A stretch of 39,199 bases of DNA, from NCBI GenBank assembly GCA_002897935.1, contig BDTA01000084.1, positions 1-39,199 of the forward strand, written 5' to 3'. Made by a program: the position numbers and the translations under genes. The notes beneath the pieces are model-generated. The model had not been told where the DNA came from. It did no database searches and saw only the letters and a program-made list of their open reading frames with translations. Positions 15,302 through 24,301 of this stretch are shown piece by piece. The number at the start of each line of letters is the position of its first letter. Position 1 is the first letter of the stretch. This DNA is from a bacterium BMS3Abin08 (GTDB lineage Bacteria > Nitrospirota > Thermodesulfovibrionia > Thermodesulfovibrionales > JdFR-85).

Positions 15302-16357
15302 TCAGATCACTTCAAGTCTTCCGGGAAGGCCTGTCATGACCTTCCGGCCCTTCCCTGTCACTACAACCATGTCCTCTATTCTTACGCCACCAAGCCCCGG
15401 CACATATATACCGGGTTCTATGGTAAAAACCATTCCCTTTTCAAGGGTTTCCTCACCTATCCATGATATACGAGGAGGCTCATGTATATCAAGTCCCACA
15501 CCATGCCCTGTTCCGTGACCAAAGTATCTGCCATAACCGGAACGGGATATGAAGTCACGCGCCACCCTGTCGATATCACGTGTCTTTCTTCCCGGGGCAA
15601 CCTCCTTAATCGCCTTCCTGTTGGCCCTGCGGACTGTATTATAGATGGCAACCTTTGCTCCGATATCCTCACCTTTTACAATAAAGCTCCGTGTCATGTC
15701 GGAAAAATAGCCATCCGCCTCTCCACCCCAGTCTATGATCACGAGGTCGCCACCATGTAAACGCCTCTGCGTCGCCCTTGCATGGGGCAGGGCAGACCGC
15801 TCACCTGAAGCCACTATTATATCAAAGGGGAGCCTGACACAACCCTCTCTCTTCAGTCTCAGTTCAAGCCGCCGTGCAAAGGAAACCTCTGATGTGCCTT
15901 TTTTAAGATGTCCCTTCACCGCTGTGAAGGCCGCCTCTGCACGCCTTACAGCCTCCCTGATTCTGCTCAGCTCATACCTGTCCTTTTTTACCCTCAGGGA
16001 CTCGACAAGTCCGTCAACGGGTCTTAACCGGAGACTCCTTTTCAGACTGTGGTACAGGAGGAAGGGAGCGGAAAGCTCGAAACCGAGGAGCCCTATCCCC
16101 ATCCTTCTGAGAACCCTCTTCACACAGGCCATCAACGACCCCTTTGGTACGACTATTTCACACCCCTTCACCTCCTGGAGAGACTGCTCCCTGTACCTGA
16201 AGTCCGTAAAAAAATAAGCCCCCCCGGCGGTTATCAACAGGAGGGCGGATGATCCACTGAATCCCGTCAGGTAGTGTATGTTCGTTATATTGCTGACAAG
16301 AAAGGCCCTGAACCGTTTCTTCAGGACCGCATCCCTTATAAGCTCAAGCCTATCCAT
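15302..16357 (-). CDS. pepP: Xaa-Pro aminopeptidase, M24B family
   Basis: This metallopeptidase removes N-terminal residues preceding proline. An N-terminal creatinase-like domain (about 1-125) precedes the pita-bread catalytic domain. The five metal ligands are visible: an aspartate in VIIDWGG, a second in FSDMTRSF, histidine in GHGTGHGVGLDIHE, glutamate in FTIEPGIY and glutamate in VRIEDMVVV. The 351-residue length matches the short bacterial YqhT/PepQ-like group that often neighbours efp, as it does here. The start is a plain ATG with only a weak AAAGG upstream. Confidence 0.92.
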   Translation of the reverse strand: MDRLELIRDAVLKKRFRAFLVSNITNIHYLTGFSGSSALLLITAGGAYFFTDFRYREQSLQEVKGCEIVVPKGSLMACVKRVLRRMGIGLLGFELSAPFLLYHSLKRSLRLRPVDGLVESLRVKKDRYELSRIREAVRRAEAAFTAVKGHLKKGTSEVSFARRLELRLKREGCVRLPFDIIVASGERSALPHARATQRRLHGGDLVIIDWGGEADGYFSDMTRSFIVKGEDIGAKVAIYNTVRRANRKAIKEVAPGRKTRDIDRVARDFISRSGYGRYFGHGTGHGVGLDIHEPPRISWIGEETLEKGMVFTIEPGIYVPGLGGVRIEDMVVVTGKGRKVMTGLPGRLEVI

Positions 16358-16515
16358 CCTTTAATAGAAAGACCGGCGCGCCGAGATACACGGAGGGATC
16401 TAAAATGATAAATCCGGAATGGGGGCCGTCTTTGAAAAGAACTGAGACAGTATATTCAGGATAAAGGTTCTCCATCGGTCCGGTATAAAAAAACGGGTAC
16501 GGAAAGGCGGGAAAC

Positions 16516-16872
16516 TCAAAACTCCCTTTCTATCTTCGGGACGACCGTACGCAATACGAATCTTGCCTTGCCGAAGTTGCCATCGGGTTTAAGAACCAGG
16601 GCGACATAATAACCTTCGGTTATCTTCCTCATAAATACGCCGCATTTTTCAGTTATCAGGACAAACTCACGGGCATCACCAAGCTGGAGGTCCTCCGCTG
16701 CTATCTCTATATCCTTTATAAGCGTTGAGGCCTCGGCAGAGAGGTCATTGAAATCAATCAGTCTTTCACGGACATATTCCTCTACCGGGATACCGTCGGA
16801 TGCAAGAATGATGGAGGCAACGGCCCCCTCAACCCCTTCAACCGCCTCTTTAAGAATCTCTGAGAAACTCAT
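16516..16872 (-). CDS. Roadblock/LC7 domain protein
   Basis: The 118-residue protein is a single roadblock/LC7 domain: ILKEAVEGVEGAVASIILASDGIPVEE at the start and a closing strand pattern FVLITEKCGVFMRKI...YVALVL. Roadblock domains dimerise and often regulate small Ras-like or MglA-type GTPases. No such GTPase is encoded nearby, so its partner is unknown. I start it at the ATG at 16872 (MSFSEIL), with GAGG upstream, because the longer open frame only adds residues that overlap the TPR gene. The coding regions overlap by 23 bases, implying coupled translation. Confidence 0.8.
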   Translation of the reverse strand: MSFSEILKEAVEGVEGAVASIILASDGIPVEEYVRERLIDFNDLSAEASTLIKDIEIAAEDLQLGDAREFVLITEKCGVFMRKITEGYYVALVLKPDGNFGKARFVLRTVVPKIEREF

Positions 16873-17938
16873 CCTTCCTCTTCTGCAATCCATCGAGCAT
16901 TGACTCCATACGCCCGACCAGAGCGCCCGTGTCTTTACCAAGGATAGACAACAGCTGTTTTAGCTCTGCAGACCTCTGTCTGACCCTGAGGTCATCGGGA
17001 TAATCGCTCAGAAGGTCTGCATACATCTCTATCGCCCTGACATAACGGTCACCCCTGACGTACTCATCCGCCTCGGCGATAAGCTTATCAACTCCGTTAC
17101 CCTCCGTCTCCTCCATAGCCTCTTCAGCCTCTTCCTGGAGTGACGAAAAGGAGAAGAGGGATTCTTCTTCCTTTTCCACGATTTCCGGTCCGGAAGGACT
17201 GTCACTTCCTTCGGATAATTCAAGCTCCGGTACATCCTCGAGTTCAAATATATCTTCGCCTTCAGGGTCGTGTATCTGCTCATCTATAAAACGGCTGAAC
17301 TCCTTGTACTCCTCATAGTCGATATCTACAGACTCCCCGGCAGGCTCCGGGTCAGGGATCTCAAAGGCCTCTTCAGAAACGGACGTCTCTTCTTCAGATT
17401 CAGACAGGGGCTCATCCCGGACCACCTCTGCCCCTTCTTCTCCCGGCAAGACAACCCCGTCAAAGGAAACGGGCTCCGGCTCCTGTTCATCTTCCGGGGT
17501 TGAAACACCCCCTCCTGTCTCCGGTTCCTTCAACTCCGTTGCACTGTCCTCCTTATCGAGGATGGCCTTGGCCTCATCATCGAAGGGGTTCAGTTCCATG
17601 ACCTTCCTGTAGTGTTCAACGGCCTTGTCTTTATTGCCTGTATCCCTGTAAATCTCGGCAAGTTTTTTTTGTGCAAAGAGGTTGTCGGGAATGCTCTTAA
17701 TAACCTTCTCAAATTCCTCCCTGGCGTCATCAACCTCTCCCTGTTCAAGATAGATCTTGCCAAGGGCGACACGTGCGCTTGTATAACCGGCCTCTTTCTC
17801 AAGACCTCTTAAGAGGATATCCACGGCCTCTTCATACATTGCGGCCTTACGATACTCCTCTGCAAGGGGGACGAAGAGCTTTGATTCAGGATCCTTTTCA
17901 ATCCTTGCCTTTAGTTTTTCAATATCTTCCAGTGCCAT
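16850..17938 (-). CDS. TPR-repeat protein with long acidic linker
   Basis: The 362-residue protein has about three N-terminal TPR units (residues 1-130, with A-G-Y-E-A and NPFDDEA patterns). A very acidic low-complexity linker of some 140 residues rich in E, D, P and S follows, and a final TPR-like hairpin lies near 275-320 with a helical end. There is no signal peptide, so it is probably a cytoplasmic scaffold. It is translationally coupled to the roadblock protein, so a complex between the two is a reasonable inference. I do not recognise a named family. Confidence 0.8.
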   Translation of the reverse strand: MALEDIEKLKARIEKDPESKLFVPLAEEYRKAAMYEEAVDILLRGLEKEAGYTSARVALGKIYLEQGEVDDAREEFEKVIKSIPDNLFAQKKLAEIYRDTGNKDKAVEHYRKVMELNPFDDEAKAILDKEDSATELKEPETGGGVSTPEDEQEPEPVSFDGVVLPGEEGAEVVRDEPLSESEEETSVSEEAFEIPDPEPAGESVDIDYEEYKEFSRFIDEQIHDPEGEDIFELEDVPELELSEGSDSPSGPEIVEKEEESLFSFSSLQEEAEEAMEETEGNGVDKLIAEADEYVRGDRYVRAIEMYADLLSDYPDDLRVRQRSAELKQLLSILGKDTGALVGRMESMLDGLQKRKDEFLRDS

Positions 17939-18009
17939 AATTGACCCCGCTGTTAGGCATAATTATAGTTATTAGAAACAAAACATGTCAATAATCATGA
18001 CAGGTTACG

Positions 18010-19197
18010 TCACTTTCCTCTTTTGAGGTAGTGATCAAATATCACCCCTGCACATTCTTCCTTACTCATCAGGGGGAAGCTGTAAACCCCGTTGTAATCT
18101 ACAATACTTATGATGTTTGTATCGGTGTCGAATCCGGCGCCCTCTTCCGTTACGTCGTTAAATACCGCAAAATCCATACCCTTATCTCTCAATTTGTTCT
18201 TAGTTTTAGCAATATCCGGACCAGTTTCCGCTGAAAAACCGATAATAAAGGGCCTGTTCTCCATCCCTGAAACGAATTTGACTATATCGGGGACCTTTTT
18301 CAATTTGATGTCCTTTATACTTTCCTTGCCTATCTTTTTTTTGCTGAAACCCTCAGGAGCAAAATCCGCAACTGCTGCTGCCATCACGAGGATATCCGTG
18401 CCACCTTCGACGGACCTTTGAACTGCTTCAAGGAACTCACCGCCGGTCTCAACCAGTGTATATCTTACACCCTCCGGGGGAGACAGGGCCGTTGGACCGC
18501 TTATAAGGGTGACCTCGGCCCCCCTTCTCATGGCAACCCTTGCAAGTGCAAATCCCATCCTGCCCGACGACCTGTTCGATATGAATCTGACAGGATCAAT
18601 ATATTCCCTGGTGGGTCCCGCTGTAACGAGGATACGCAATCCTGCCAAATCCTTCCGGGAAAACATATATTTTACGGCCTCAACAATCCTCTCAACAGGG
18701 GCAAGCCGCCCCCTTCCGGTATCACCACATGCGAGTTCCCCGGTCTCCGGACCGACCTCATAAACTCCCGAATCCTTTAACCACCCCAGATTCCTCTGAA
18801 CCACGGGGTGTTCATACATTTTCGAATTCATTGCCGGCGCTATAACTACAGGCCCGGTAAAGGAAAGGAAGGTGAGAGACACCATATCATCGGCAATCCC
18901 CGAGGCCATTTTACCGATAATGTTGGCGGTAGCCGGAGCAACGAGCATCAGGTCAGAGCTTTTGGGAATCTCTATATGTGACAGCGGGGCGGAGAAGGGA
19001 TCAACAAAGACCTGGCGTTCCGACAGGGTCCGGAGTGTAAGAGCGGAGATGAACCTTGTGGATGCCTCAGTCATAACAACAGTAACAGCGGCATCCTCTC
19101 TCTTCAATCTCCTGATTATATCAGCGGCTTTGTATGCAGCAATACCCCCTGAAACAGCTAAGAGTATATTTCTATTCTCCAGTGATGAGGGACTCAT
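18010..19197 (-). CDS. coaBC: Bifunctional phosphopantothenoylcysteine decarboxylase / phosphopantothenate-cysteine ligase
   Basis: This enzyme makes 4'-phosphopantetheine for coenzyme A: CoaB joins cysteine to phosphopantothenate and CoaC decarboxylates the product. The N-terminal flavin domain shows ILLAVSGGIAAYKAADIIRRL, SHIEIPKSSDL, APATANIIGKMASGIADD and the PAMNSKMYEHP motif with its active-site asparagine. The C-terminal ligase domain begins LRILVTAGPTREYIDPVRFISNRSSGRMG. I start it at ATG 19197 (MSPSS), giving a normal 395 residues and a 26-base overlap with rpoZ. An upstream ATG at 19233 would add 12 residues of overlap. Confidence 0.95.
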   Translation of the reverse strand: MSPSSLENRNILLAVSGGIAAYKAADIIRRLKREDAAVTVVMTEASTRFISALTLRTLSERQVFVDPFSAPLSHIEIPKSSDLMLVAPATANIIGKMASGIADDMVSLTFLSFTGPVVIAPAMNSKMYEHPVVQRNLGWLKDSGVYEVGPETGELACGDTGRGRLAPVERIVEAVKYMFSRKDLAGLRILVTAGPTREYIDPVRFISNRSSGRMGFALARVAMRRGAEVTLISGPTALSPPEGVRYTLVETGGEFLEAVQRSVEGGTDILVMAAAVADFAPEGFSKKKIGKESIKDIKLKKVPDIVKFVSGMENRPFIIGFSAETGPDIAKTKNKLRDKGMDFAVFNDVTEEGAGFDTDTNIISIVDYNGVYSFPLMSKEECAGVIFDHYLKRGK

Positions 19198-19555
19198 CAG
19201 AAGACTCTGACCCTTCTCCTGATTCCTTATCATGGAGGTAGATCTTTAGATCCTTCTCAAGTTCTGCAAGGTCTTCGGCTTCGGGTTCCTTATTGCTCTC
19301 CTCGAGAAGCCTCCGGAAATCAAGCTTTCTTGCCTCTTCCTCTGCCTTGGCAGCCTCTTCCCCGGTCAGGAAATCAATCACGCCCTGCGCCGTCTCTTCA
19401 ATTGCTATAGTTGTTACCTTTATCGATTGCGTCTCTATCTTCGGCTCAGCCCCCAACGTGAGTTCCTTTGCGCGCTGGGCAGCAATATTCACAAACCGGA
19501 ACCTTCCGTCAATCTTATCGTTGTGATACTCAACGGGCAATGAAATTACATCCAT
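19172..19555 (-). CDS. rpoZ: RNA polymerase omega subunit
   Basis: Omega helps assemble and stabilise RNA polymerase by latching onto beta-prime. The conserved core RFRFVNIAAQRAKELTLGAEP appears near residues 18-38, followed by KVTTIAIEETAQG. The protein is 127 residues, longer than typical (70-100), with an acidic charged C-terminal tail. GGAGG precedes the ATG. The gene lies between gmk and coaBC, as in many bacteria. Confidence 0.93.
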   Translation of the reverse strand: MDVISLPVEYHNDKIDGRFRFVNIAAQRAKELTLGAEPKIETQSIKVTTIAIEETAQGVIDFLTGEEAAKAEEEARKLDFRRLLEESNKEPEAEDLAELEKDLKIYLHDKESGEGSESSDESLITGE

Positions 19556-19661
19556 TTTCCAACCTCCTGTATAAGGTATCTGTAATTCTTTATGGTGTTC
19601 CTTGATAATGCCGGGCCTTCCGGCCGGAAGTAGCGGCCCATACCACCCGAGGCCTGACGGA

Positions 19662-20267
19662 CTATATCCCGAATGTCTTCTTTATCCAGGAGTGATCAAC
19701 CTTATCTATTGAGACCCTTCGGGCGATAACCACCGATTTAAGTTTAAAAAGGGCATCCTCAATCCTATCATTTACTATAACATAACCGTACAGGTAATAG
19801 TCTTTTATTTCTTCCAGCGCCTTGTTCAATCTCCTATCTATGACATCTGCCTCATCGGTCGCCCTGCCCGTAAGCCTCTCCATGAGGACATCCATGGAAG
19901 GCGGGAGTATAAAGATAAACACGGCATCGATATCCTTATCCCTGATCTGAGCAGCGCCCTGAACATCGATGTCAAGAAGGACATCCCTGCCGCTGTCGAG
20001 TAATTCGGATATCCTGGTTCGGGATGTGCCGTAGAGATTTCCGTGGACCTCCGCCCATTCGAGAAACTCACCCCTCTTTGCCATTGCCGTGAATTCATCT
20101 CTACCGACAAAGAAGTAGTCCTTCATGTCCCGTTCACCCCTCCGTGGCGCCCTTGTTGTGTATGAGACGGAAAATACCAGATCCGGGGTTTCCCTGAGTA
20201 ACATTCTACAGAGGGTGGTCTTCCCCGCTCCTGAAGGCGCAGAGACTATAAAGAGTGAACCCTTCAT
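19662..20267 (-). CDS. gmk: Guanylate kinase
   Basis: Gmk phosphorylates GMP to GDP. The P-loop APSGAGKT is at residues 10-17. The GMP-binding segment SVSYTTRAPRRGERDMKDYFFV and the later EWAEVHGNLYGTS and DIDVQGA motifs are all present. The length of 201 is normal. It follows remA by 20 bases. Confidence 0.97.
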   Translation of the reverse strand: MKGSLFIVSAPSGAGKTTLCRMLLRETPDLVFSVSYTTRAPRRGERDMKDYFFVGRDEFTAMAKRGEFLEWAEVHGNLYGTSRTRISELLDSGRDVLLDIDVQGAAQIRDKDIDAVFIFILPPSMDVLMERLTGRATDEADVIDRRLNKALEEIKDYYLYGYVIVNDRIEDALFKLKSVVIARRVSIDKVDHSWIKKTFGI

Positions 20268-20287
20268 CCCGGATCGCTCAGTGGATA

Positions 20288-20560
20288 TCAGCCCTTCCCC
20301 TCCTGGGGCTCACCGACAAAGCGTTGTGTAATCGTTTCCGGCTGGAGTGCAGAGAGGATCACATGATCACTGTCCGCCACGATGATCGATCTTGTCCTCC
20401 TGCCCTCTGTGGCATCCACGAGTTTCCCCCTCTTTCTTGCCTCGTCCCTCAATCGCTTCATGGGCGCTGAGGCAGGTGTAACAATGGCTATCACCCTCGC
20501 AGATGACACCACATTCCCAAAACCTATATTTACAAGAACAGGAACATGCTCCTTCTTCAT
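20288..20560 (-). CDS. remA: RemA/DUF370 family DNA-binding regulator
   Basis: The 90-residue protein matches the RemA family: [58 protein letters not shown]-like sequence, including the R-T-R-S-I-I motif. In Bacillus subtilis RemA forms rings that bind DNA upstream of biofilm genes. Here the target genes are unknown. GGAGG lies before the ATG. The yicC-remA-gmk-rpoZ-coaBC order is the same as in Firmicutes. Confidence 0.9.
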   Translation of the reverse strand: MKKEHVPVLVNIGFGNVVSSARVIAIVTPASAPMKRLRDEARKRGKLVDATEGRRTRSIIVADSDHVILSALQPETITQRFVGEPQEGKG

Positions 20561-20662
20561 CTCTGAATCCTCCTTTTTAACATGCCACCTGAAACCGTCT
20601 GAATAAAAGGCAGCCTTGTTTCTTGTTTATAGAACGTCTCACCCCCCCCTTGGATAACCGCT

Positions 20663-21517
20663 TCATTGAATATTCTGGATCTGTTCCTTCATCTTCTCCA
20701 CCTCGCTCTTCATGAGAACAACGACTTCGGAAACCTTGTAGTCGCTGTTTTTCGATCCGATTGTGTTGATCTCCCTCAGGAGTTCCTGGAGCAGAAAATC
20801 AATCTTCCTGCCTATTGTAGCACCTCCGGCAATAATTTTTTTCATCTGTGCGGAATGGCTCTCTATCCGGGCAATCTCCTCCGAGATGTCTGCACGTTCG
20901 GCAAGCAGCGCCGCCTCCTGGATCAGCCTGTTTTCATCTATATGCTCTTTCAGAAGCGCTCCGATTTGTTCTTTCATCTTATCAAAGGCCCTTGTGTAAA
21001 ACTCCCCGGAGAACTCCTTTATCCTGTCAAGGTGTCCCTCCATCTCCCCGAGAGTCTTCAGTATCTCTTCCTTAAGGTGTTCACCCTCTCTGCACCTCAT
21101 ATCGGCAAGCCGTTGAACCGCCTCGGAAAAGGTGCTGAAAAGATCGTCCGGGCGGTAAGCCGGCTCTTCCTCAAACACAACATCCTTGAACCAGAAGAGG
21201 TGATTAAGGGAGGGGCCATCCTTCAGCTGCAGCTCCTCCTGCAGTCCTGCGAGGCTATTCAGTATCTTAGATGCAAACCCATGATTTATCTTCAGTGTTA
21301 CATCAGCATCACTTGTCAGAGATATCTTCACATCAATCCTGCCCCTTGTAAAGTTCTCCTTGACGATCCTCCTCAGGTTCATCTCGTAAGGACCCAGGAA
21401 GGCCGGCATCCTGAAATGAAGGTCAAGAAAACGGTGGTTTACGGATCTTGCCTCGATCCTGAAACCCCTCGCCTCCGAGGACCCAAAGCCCGTCATGCTC
21501 TGTATTTTATTGTCCAT
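20663..21517 (-). CDS. yicC: YicC/YloC family endoribonuclease
   Basis: Members of this family are RNA-cleaving enzymes linked to stationary-phase RNA turnover in Escherichia coli. The protein begins IQSMTGFGSSEA and has the family's EARSVNHRFLDLHFRMP and the C-terminal GRKIDFLLQELLREINTIGSKNSD motifs. The length of 284 is normal. It is the first gene of the minus-strand housekeeping block and is divergent from hisB. Confidence 0.92.
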   Translation of the reverse strand: MDNKIQSMTGFGSSEARGFRIEARSVNHRFLDLHFRMPAFLGPYEMNLRRIVKENFTRGRIDVKISLTSDADVTLKINHGFASKILNSLAGLQEELQLKDGPSLNHLFWFKDVVFEEEPAYRPDDLFSTFSEAVQRLADMRCREGEHLKEEILKTLGEMEGHLDRIKEFSGEFYTRAFDKMKEQIGALLKEHIDENRLIQEAALLAERADISEEIARIESHSAQMKKIIAGGATIGRKIDFLLQELLREINTIGSKNSDYKVSEVVVLMKSEVEKMKEQIQNIQ

Positions 21518-21586
21518 AATGCCTTATAGTTTACAAAAAAGGACAGGAAAAAGGATATGCCTTCAAGTTACGGGTGGGGTGGAAGT

Positions 21587-21615
21587 TTGACTTTTTAGGC
21601 GGTTATAGGGATAAT
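21587..21615 (+). promoter_or_regulatory. Sigma-70-type promoter for hisB
   Basis: TTGACT (21587-21592), a 17-base spacer and GATAAT (21610-21615) closely match the sigma-70 consensus. Transcription should begin near 21622, leaving a leader of about 79 bases before the hisB start. Confidence 0.65.
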
Positions 21616-21700
21616 GTTAGCAGCTACCGGAAATCCAGCGTAAAACCGCAAAATATAAACAGTGGATCCGGGAAATTATCGGCATAATCCGGAGGAGCAG

Positions 21701-22279
21701 GTGAGAAAGGCAAGGGTTGAGAGAAAGACAAAAGAGACCCAGGTGAAAACCAGCTTAAGCCTTGACGGAAGGGGAAGTTACAGGATAAGCACAACCATCC
21801 CCTTTTTCGATCATATGCTTTCACTGATGTGCCATCACGGCACGCTCGGCCTCAATGTATCTGCAAAGGGGGATACAGAGGTGGACTATCACCATCTTGT
21901 TGAGGATATAGGGATAACCCTGGGTGAAACCCTTAAGAAGGCCCTTGGGGAAAAGGTCGGGATAAGAAGATACGGCTTCTCCAAGGTGCCGATGGATGAG
22001 ACGCTAACAGAGGTGGTGATAGATCTCAGCGGACGTCCTTACCTTGTCTATAACGTGGCCAGGAAACGGGGCAGGCTCAATGACCTCCCTGTATCCCTCT
22101 TTGAAGAATTCTTCAGGGCGCTCTCAACCCATGCAATGATGACCCTCCATATCAATCTGCATTACGGCCGGGACCTTCATCATATCTACGAAGCGATATT
22201 CAAGGCCTTTGGCAGGGCGCTTAAGGATGCAACAACCATCGAATCTAAAAAGATCCCCTCAACAAAAGGCAGGATATGA
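21701..22279 (+). CDS. hisB: Imidazoleglycerol-phosphate dehydratase
   Basis: HisB removes water from imidazole glycerol phosphate in histidine synthesis. The twin metal-binding motifs are visible: FFDHMLSLMCHHG with DYHHLVEDIGI, and a second STHAMMTLHIN with LHHIYEA. The frame opens upstream at 21662, but I place the start at the GTG at 21701 because GGAGGAG lies just before it and family members begin R-K-A-x-V-E-R-K-T-K-E-T. This gives a normal 192 residues. It is a lone his gene here apart from hisC in the aromatic operon, and it overlaps the next gene by ATGA. Confidence 0.94.
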   Translation: MRKARVERKTKETQVKTSLSLDGRGSYRISTTIPFFDHMLSLMCHHGTLGLNVSAKGDTEVDYHHLVEDIGITLGETLKKALGEKVGIRRYGFSKVPMDETLTEVVIDLSGRPYLVYNVARKRGRLNDLPVSLFEEFFRALSTHAMMTLHINLHYGRDLHHIYEAIFKAFGRALKDATTIESKKIPSTKGRI

Positions 22280-22593
22280 GCGTCTCCGGCTCAAAACTCG
22301 AGACTCTTTGCCTGCTCATCCTTGTTTTAAGCTCTGCATTGCTTACCATCGGCTGTCAGGAAAAGCCGGCAGAGCAGTATGGAAACCGCCTCGTTAATGA
22401 GTATCAACGGACACAGAGGGTTGCTGATAGAATCAACCTCAATGAGATCAGGAAGTCAATTGAGGCATTCCATGCAGAATACGGCAGATACCCCGGAAAC
22501 CTTCAGGAATTGGCGGGCTATGCAGGCACCCGGCTTAATCCCGAAATGTATGACTATGACCCGGAGACAGGCAGTTTAAAGAAAACCGAATAA
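22276..22593 (+). CDS. Small predicted lipoprotein, GspG-like C-terminal motif
   Basis: The 105-residue protein has a hydrophobic leader ending in a lipobox (LTIGC, cysteine near residue 27), so LspA should process it to a membrane-anchored lipoprotein. The mature part resembles the C-terminus of type II secretion pseudopilins (LNEIRKSIEAFHAEYGRYPGNLQEL, ending YDYDPETGSL) but lacks the pilin leader peptide. It may be a surface protein that evolved from a pseudopilin-like module. It overlaps hisB by four bases (ATGA), giving co-translation without an evident functional link. Confidence 0.75.
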   Translation: MSVSGSKLETLCLLILVLSSALLTIGCQEKPAEQYGNRLVNEYQRTQRVADRINLNEIRKSIEAFHAEYGRYPGNLQELAGYAGTRLNPEMYDYDPETGSLKKTE

Positions 22594-22648
22594 TCGCTGT
22601 ACCGCCTCTCTGTCAAGACCCCTCTTCCGGTGCCTCCATAACACCGGG

Positions 22649-24301
22649 TTACCTGTATCCACGTACAAGATAAGGAACATGCCCACCTTTATCACTCCTG
22701 AATCTTATTATCGACCTATCTTTCATACGGTTATTTCCGGCACCCCTTCCTGATCTGAGTTCACCCGCTTTCTTTCCGGGCCCCCTGTTTTCAACATCTC
22801 TGAAAAAGCCCTCCATACCCCTGTGCCTGTTGTCTTCACGTAATTCAATCCTGCGGCGGGGAGAACGGGATTTTTGATTCTGATTAATCCTTCCAAGGGT
22901 GTTGCTCTTTCTTAAATCCTTATGCCGGATTTCTCTCACGGCATCGAAGGCCCTCTTAATATCTCTCTGAACATGCCATCTCCTGATTTCCCGACTCTTC
23001 ATTTCCCGACTCTTCCCTGCATATCCCGGTCTCCCTCTGCCACCGTCTGTAAATGACCTGTCCCTTTTCCACCTCCTGTTTATTTCAATAGCTCTCATCC
23101 CCTTATAAACGGCCCTGTTAACACGGCCTGCGTGTATAACGGGGTTAAACCTTCTCTCTTCACGCCCGATGATCCTCTTCCATCTGTCCTGTCCTATTCT
23201 TTTTTTATAGATAAACTTAACGGAGTTCTTCACCCTTCCGTTAATATACAGATTCGTTATCTTCACATCCTCGACAACGCTAACCCTGTAGGGCCTGTAA
23301 TACACTTCACCCGGCGCCAGGGGAACCCAGGCTACATAGTCGGGGGTATATATCCAGGCCACAAGCGCCGGAGACCATGTAACGCTTCTGCGCATCGGGA
23401 GCACCCAGCACCATCCAAGCCCCTCTCTATAGATCCATCTGCCGTAGTGATAGGGTATCCAACCCCATGGTTCATCTGAAACCCATACGTACTCCTCGCT
23501 GACAAGGACCCATTTGCCAAGACTGTAAGGAGTCCAGCCAACATCCACAAAGGGGACCCAGACATAACCATACTCATCTGTGTAGACCCAGCGTCCGTAA
23601 TCACTGAAGTCCCTGTAATACCCCTTCAACCCGGTTGGCAGAGGCATATCATCTTCAAGCCCCTCCACAAGAAGGTAATCCCTGTCCAGGTTCCACCTTA
23701 TCCAGTTACCGGCAGCCCTTATCGGAACAGGCTCCGGATAACCATACCTGCCGGAAACAACCCTCATTCCGGACCGAAGCAGGAGAGAATCCCCTGCCCT
23801 TTTTACAATAACCATCCCGGTAAGAACTGCAACGCCGGTCCCTTCAGCCCCTGAAAAACCGATCGATGCCTGTGCACGTGCTTTAAACAGCGTCGAGACA
23901 TTGCCGGAATATACCCTCAATACCGTCTTTTCCCCGGGGAGGTCATTATATGAGATAAAGACCCTTCCCGAAACGAGTCTTACCCTGTAACTGTTCCCGC
24001 CCTGATCAAACCCCGGCCTCAAAATCCGGACATCCGTATTCCCGTCCATTCTTATGAACACACCGCCGGGGAACTGAATCTCGGCACGCCCATTACGTGA
24101 TACCCGTATCTCATCACCCTCAAGTACGGGCATATTGACCGAAACACCGGTCCATACCCTTTCCCGGGGCATATTCCTCAGGGTCACATCACCATCAACA
24201 TAACTTAAACGGGCGGGAACATACTCTCCGCTAACAGGACTGTTGAACGATAAAAGTACAAACAAAAACACAATACTGTTTATGATTACCGTTTTTTTCA
24301 T
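22649..24301 (-). CDS. FecR-domain protein with DUF6600 repeats, secreted
   Basis: The 550-residue protein has a signal peptide (MKKTVIINSIVFLFVLLSF, cleavage near VSGE). A FecR-type domain follows at about 30-190: VPARLSYVDGDVTL, a GDEIRVSRNGRAEIQF strand, and a GVFIRMDGNT segment. Next come W-rich repeats typical of DUF6600 (GRWVYTDEYGYVWVP, GKWVLVSEEYVWVSD, GRWIYREGLGWCWV). The C-terminus is very basic, rich in R, K, N and G, and is probably disordered or able to bind polyanions. I start it at ATG 24301, which has GGGAGG upstream; the longer frame starts have none. It is probably periplasmic or outer surface. The role is unknown; FecR domains often bind peptidoglycan or polysaccharide. Confidence 0.8.
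   Translation of the reverse strand: MKKTVIINSIVFLFVLLSFNSPVSGEYVPARLSYVDGDVTLRNMPRERVWTGVSVNMPVLEGDEIRVSRNGRAEIQFPGGVFIRMDGNTDVRILRPGFDQGGNSYRVRLVSGRVFISYNDLPGEKTVLRVYSGNVSTLFKARAQASIGFSGAEGTGVAVLTGMVIVKRAGDSLLLRSGMRVVSGRYGYPEPVPIRAAGNWIRWNLDRDYLLVEGLEDDMPLPTGLKGYYRDFSDYGRWVYTDEYGYVWVPFVDVGWTPYSLGKWVLVSEEYVWVSDEPWGWIPYHYGRWIYREGLGWCWVLPMRRSVTWSPALVAWIYTPDYVAWVPLAPGEVYYRPYRVSVVEDVKITNLYINGRVKNSVKFIYKKRIGQDRWKRIIGREERRFNPVIHAGRVNRAVYKGMRAIEINRRWKRDRSFTDGGRGRPGYAGKSREMKSREIRRWHVQRDIKRAFDAVREIRHKDLRKSNTLGRINQNQKSRSPRRRIELREDNRHRGMEGFFRDVENRGPGKKAGELRSGRGAGNNRMKDRSIIRFRSDKGGHVPYLVRGYR

Noticed and set aside
20666-21529. Long plus-strand open frame opposite yicC
   Set aside because: It is antisense to yicC, which has clear family motifs on the minus strand, and no ribosome-binding site is present.
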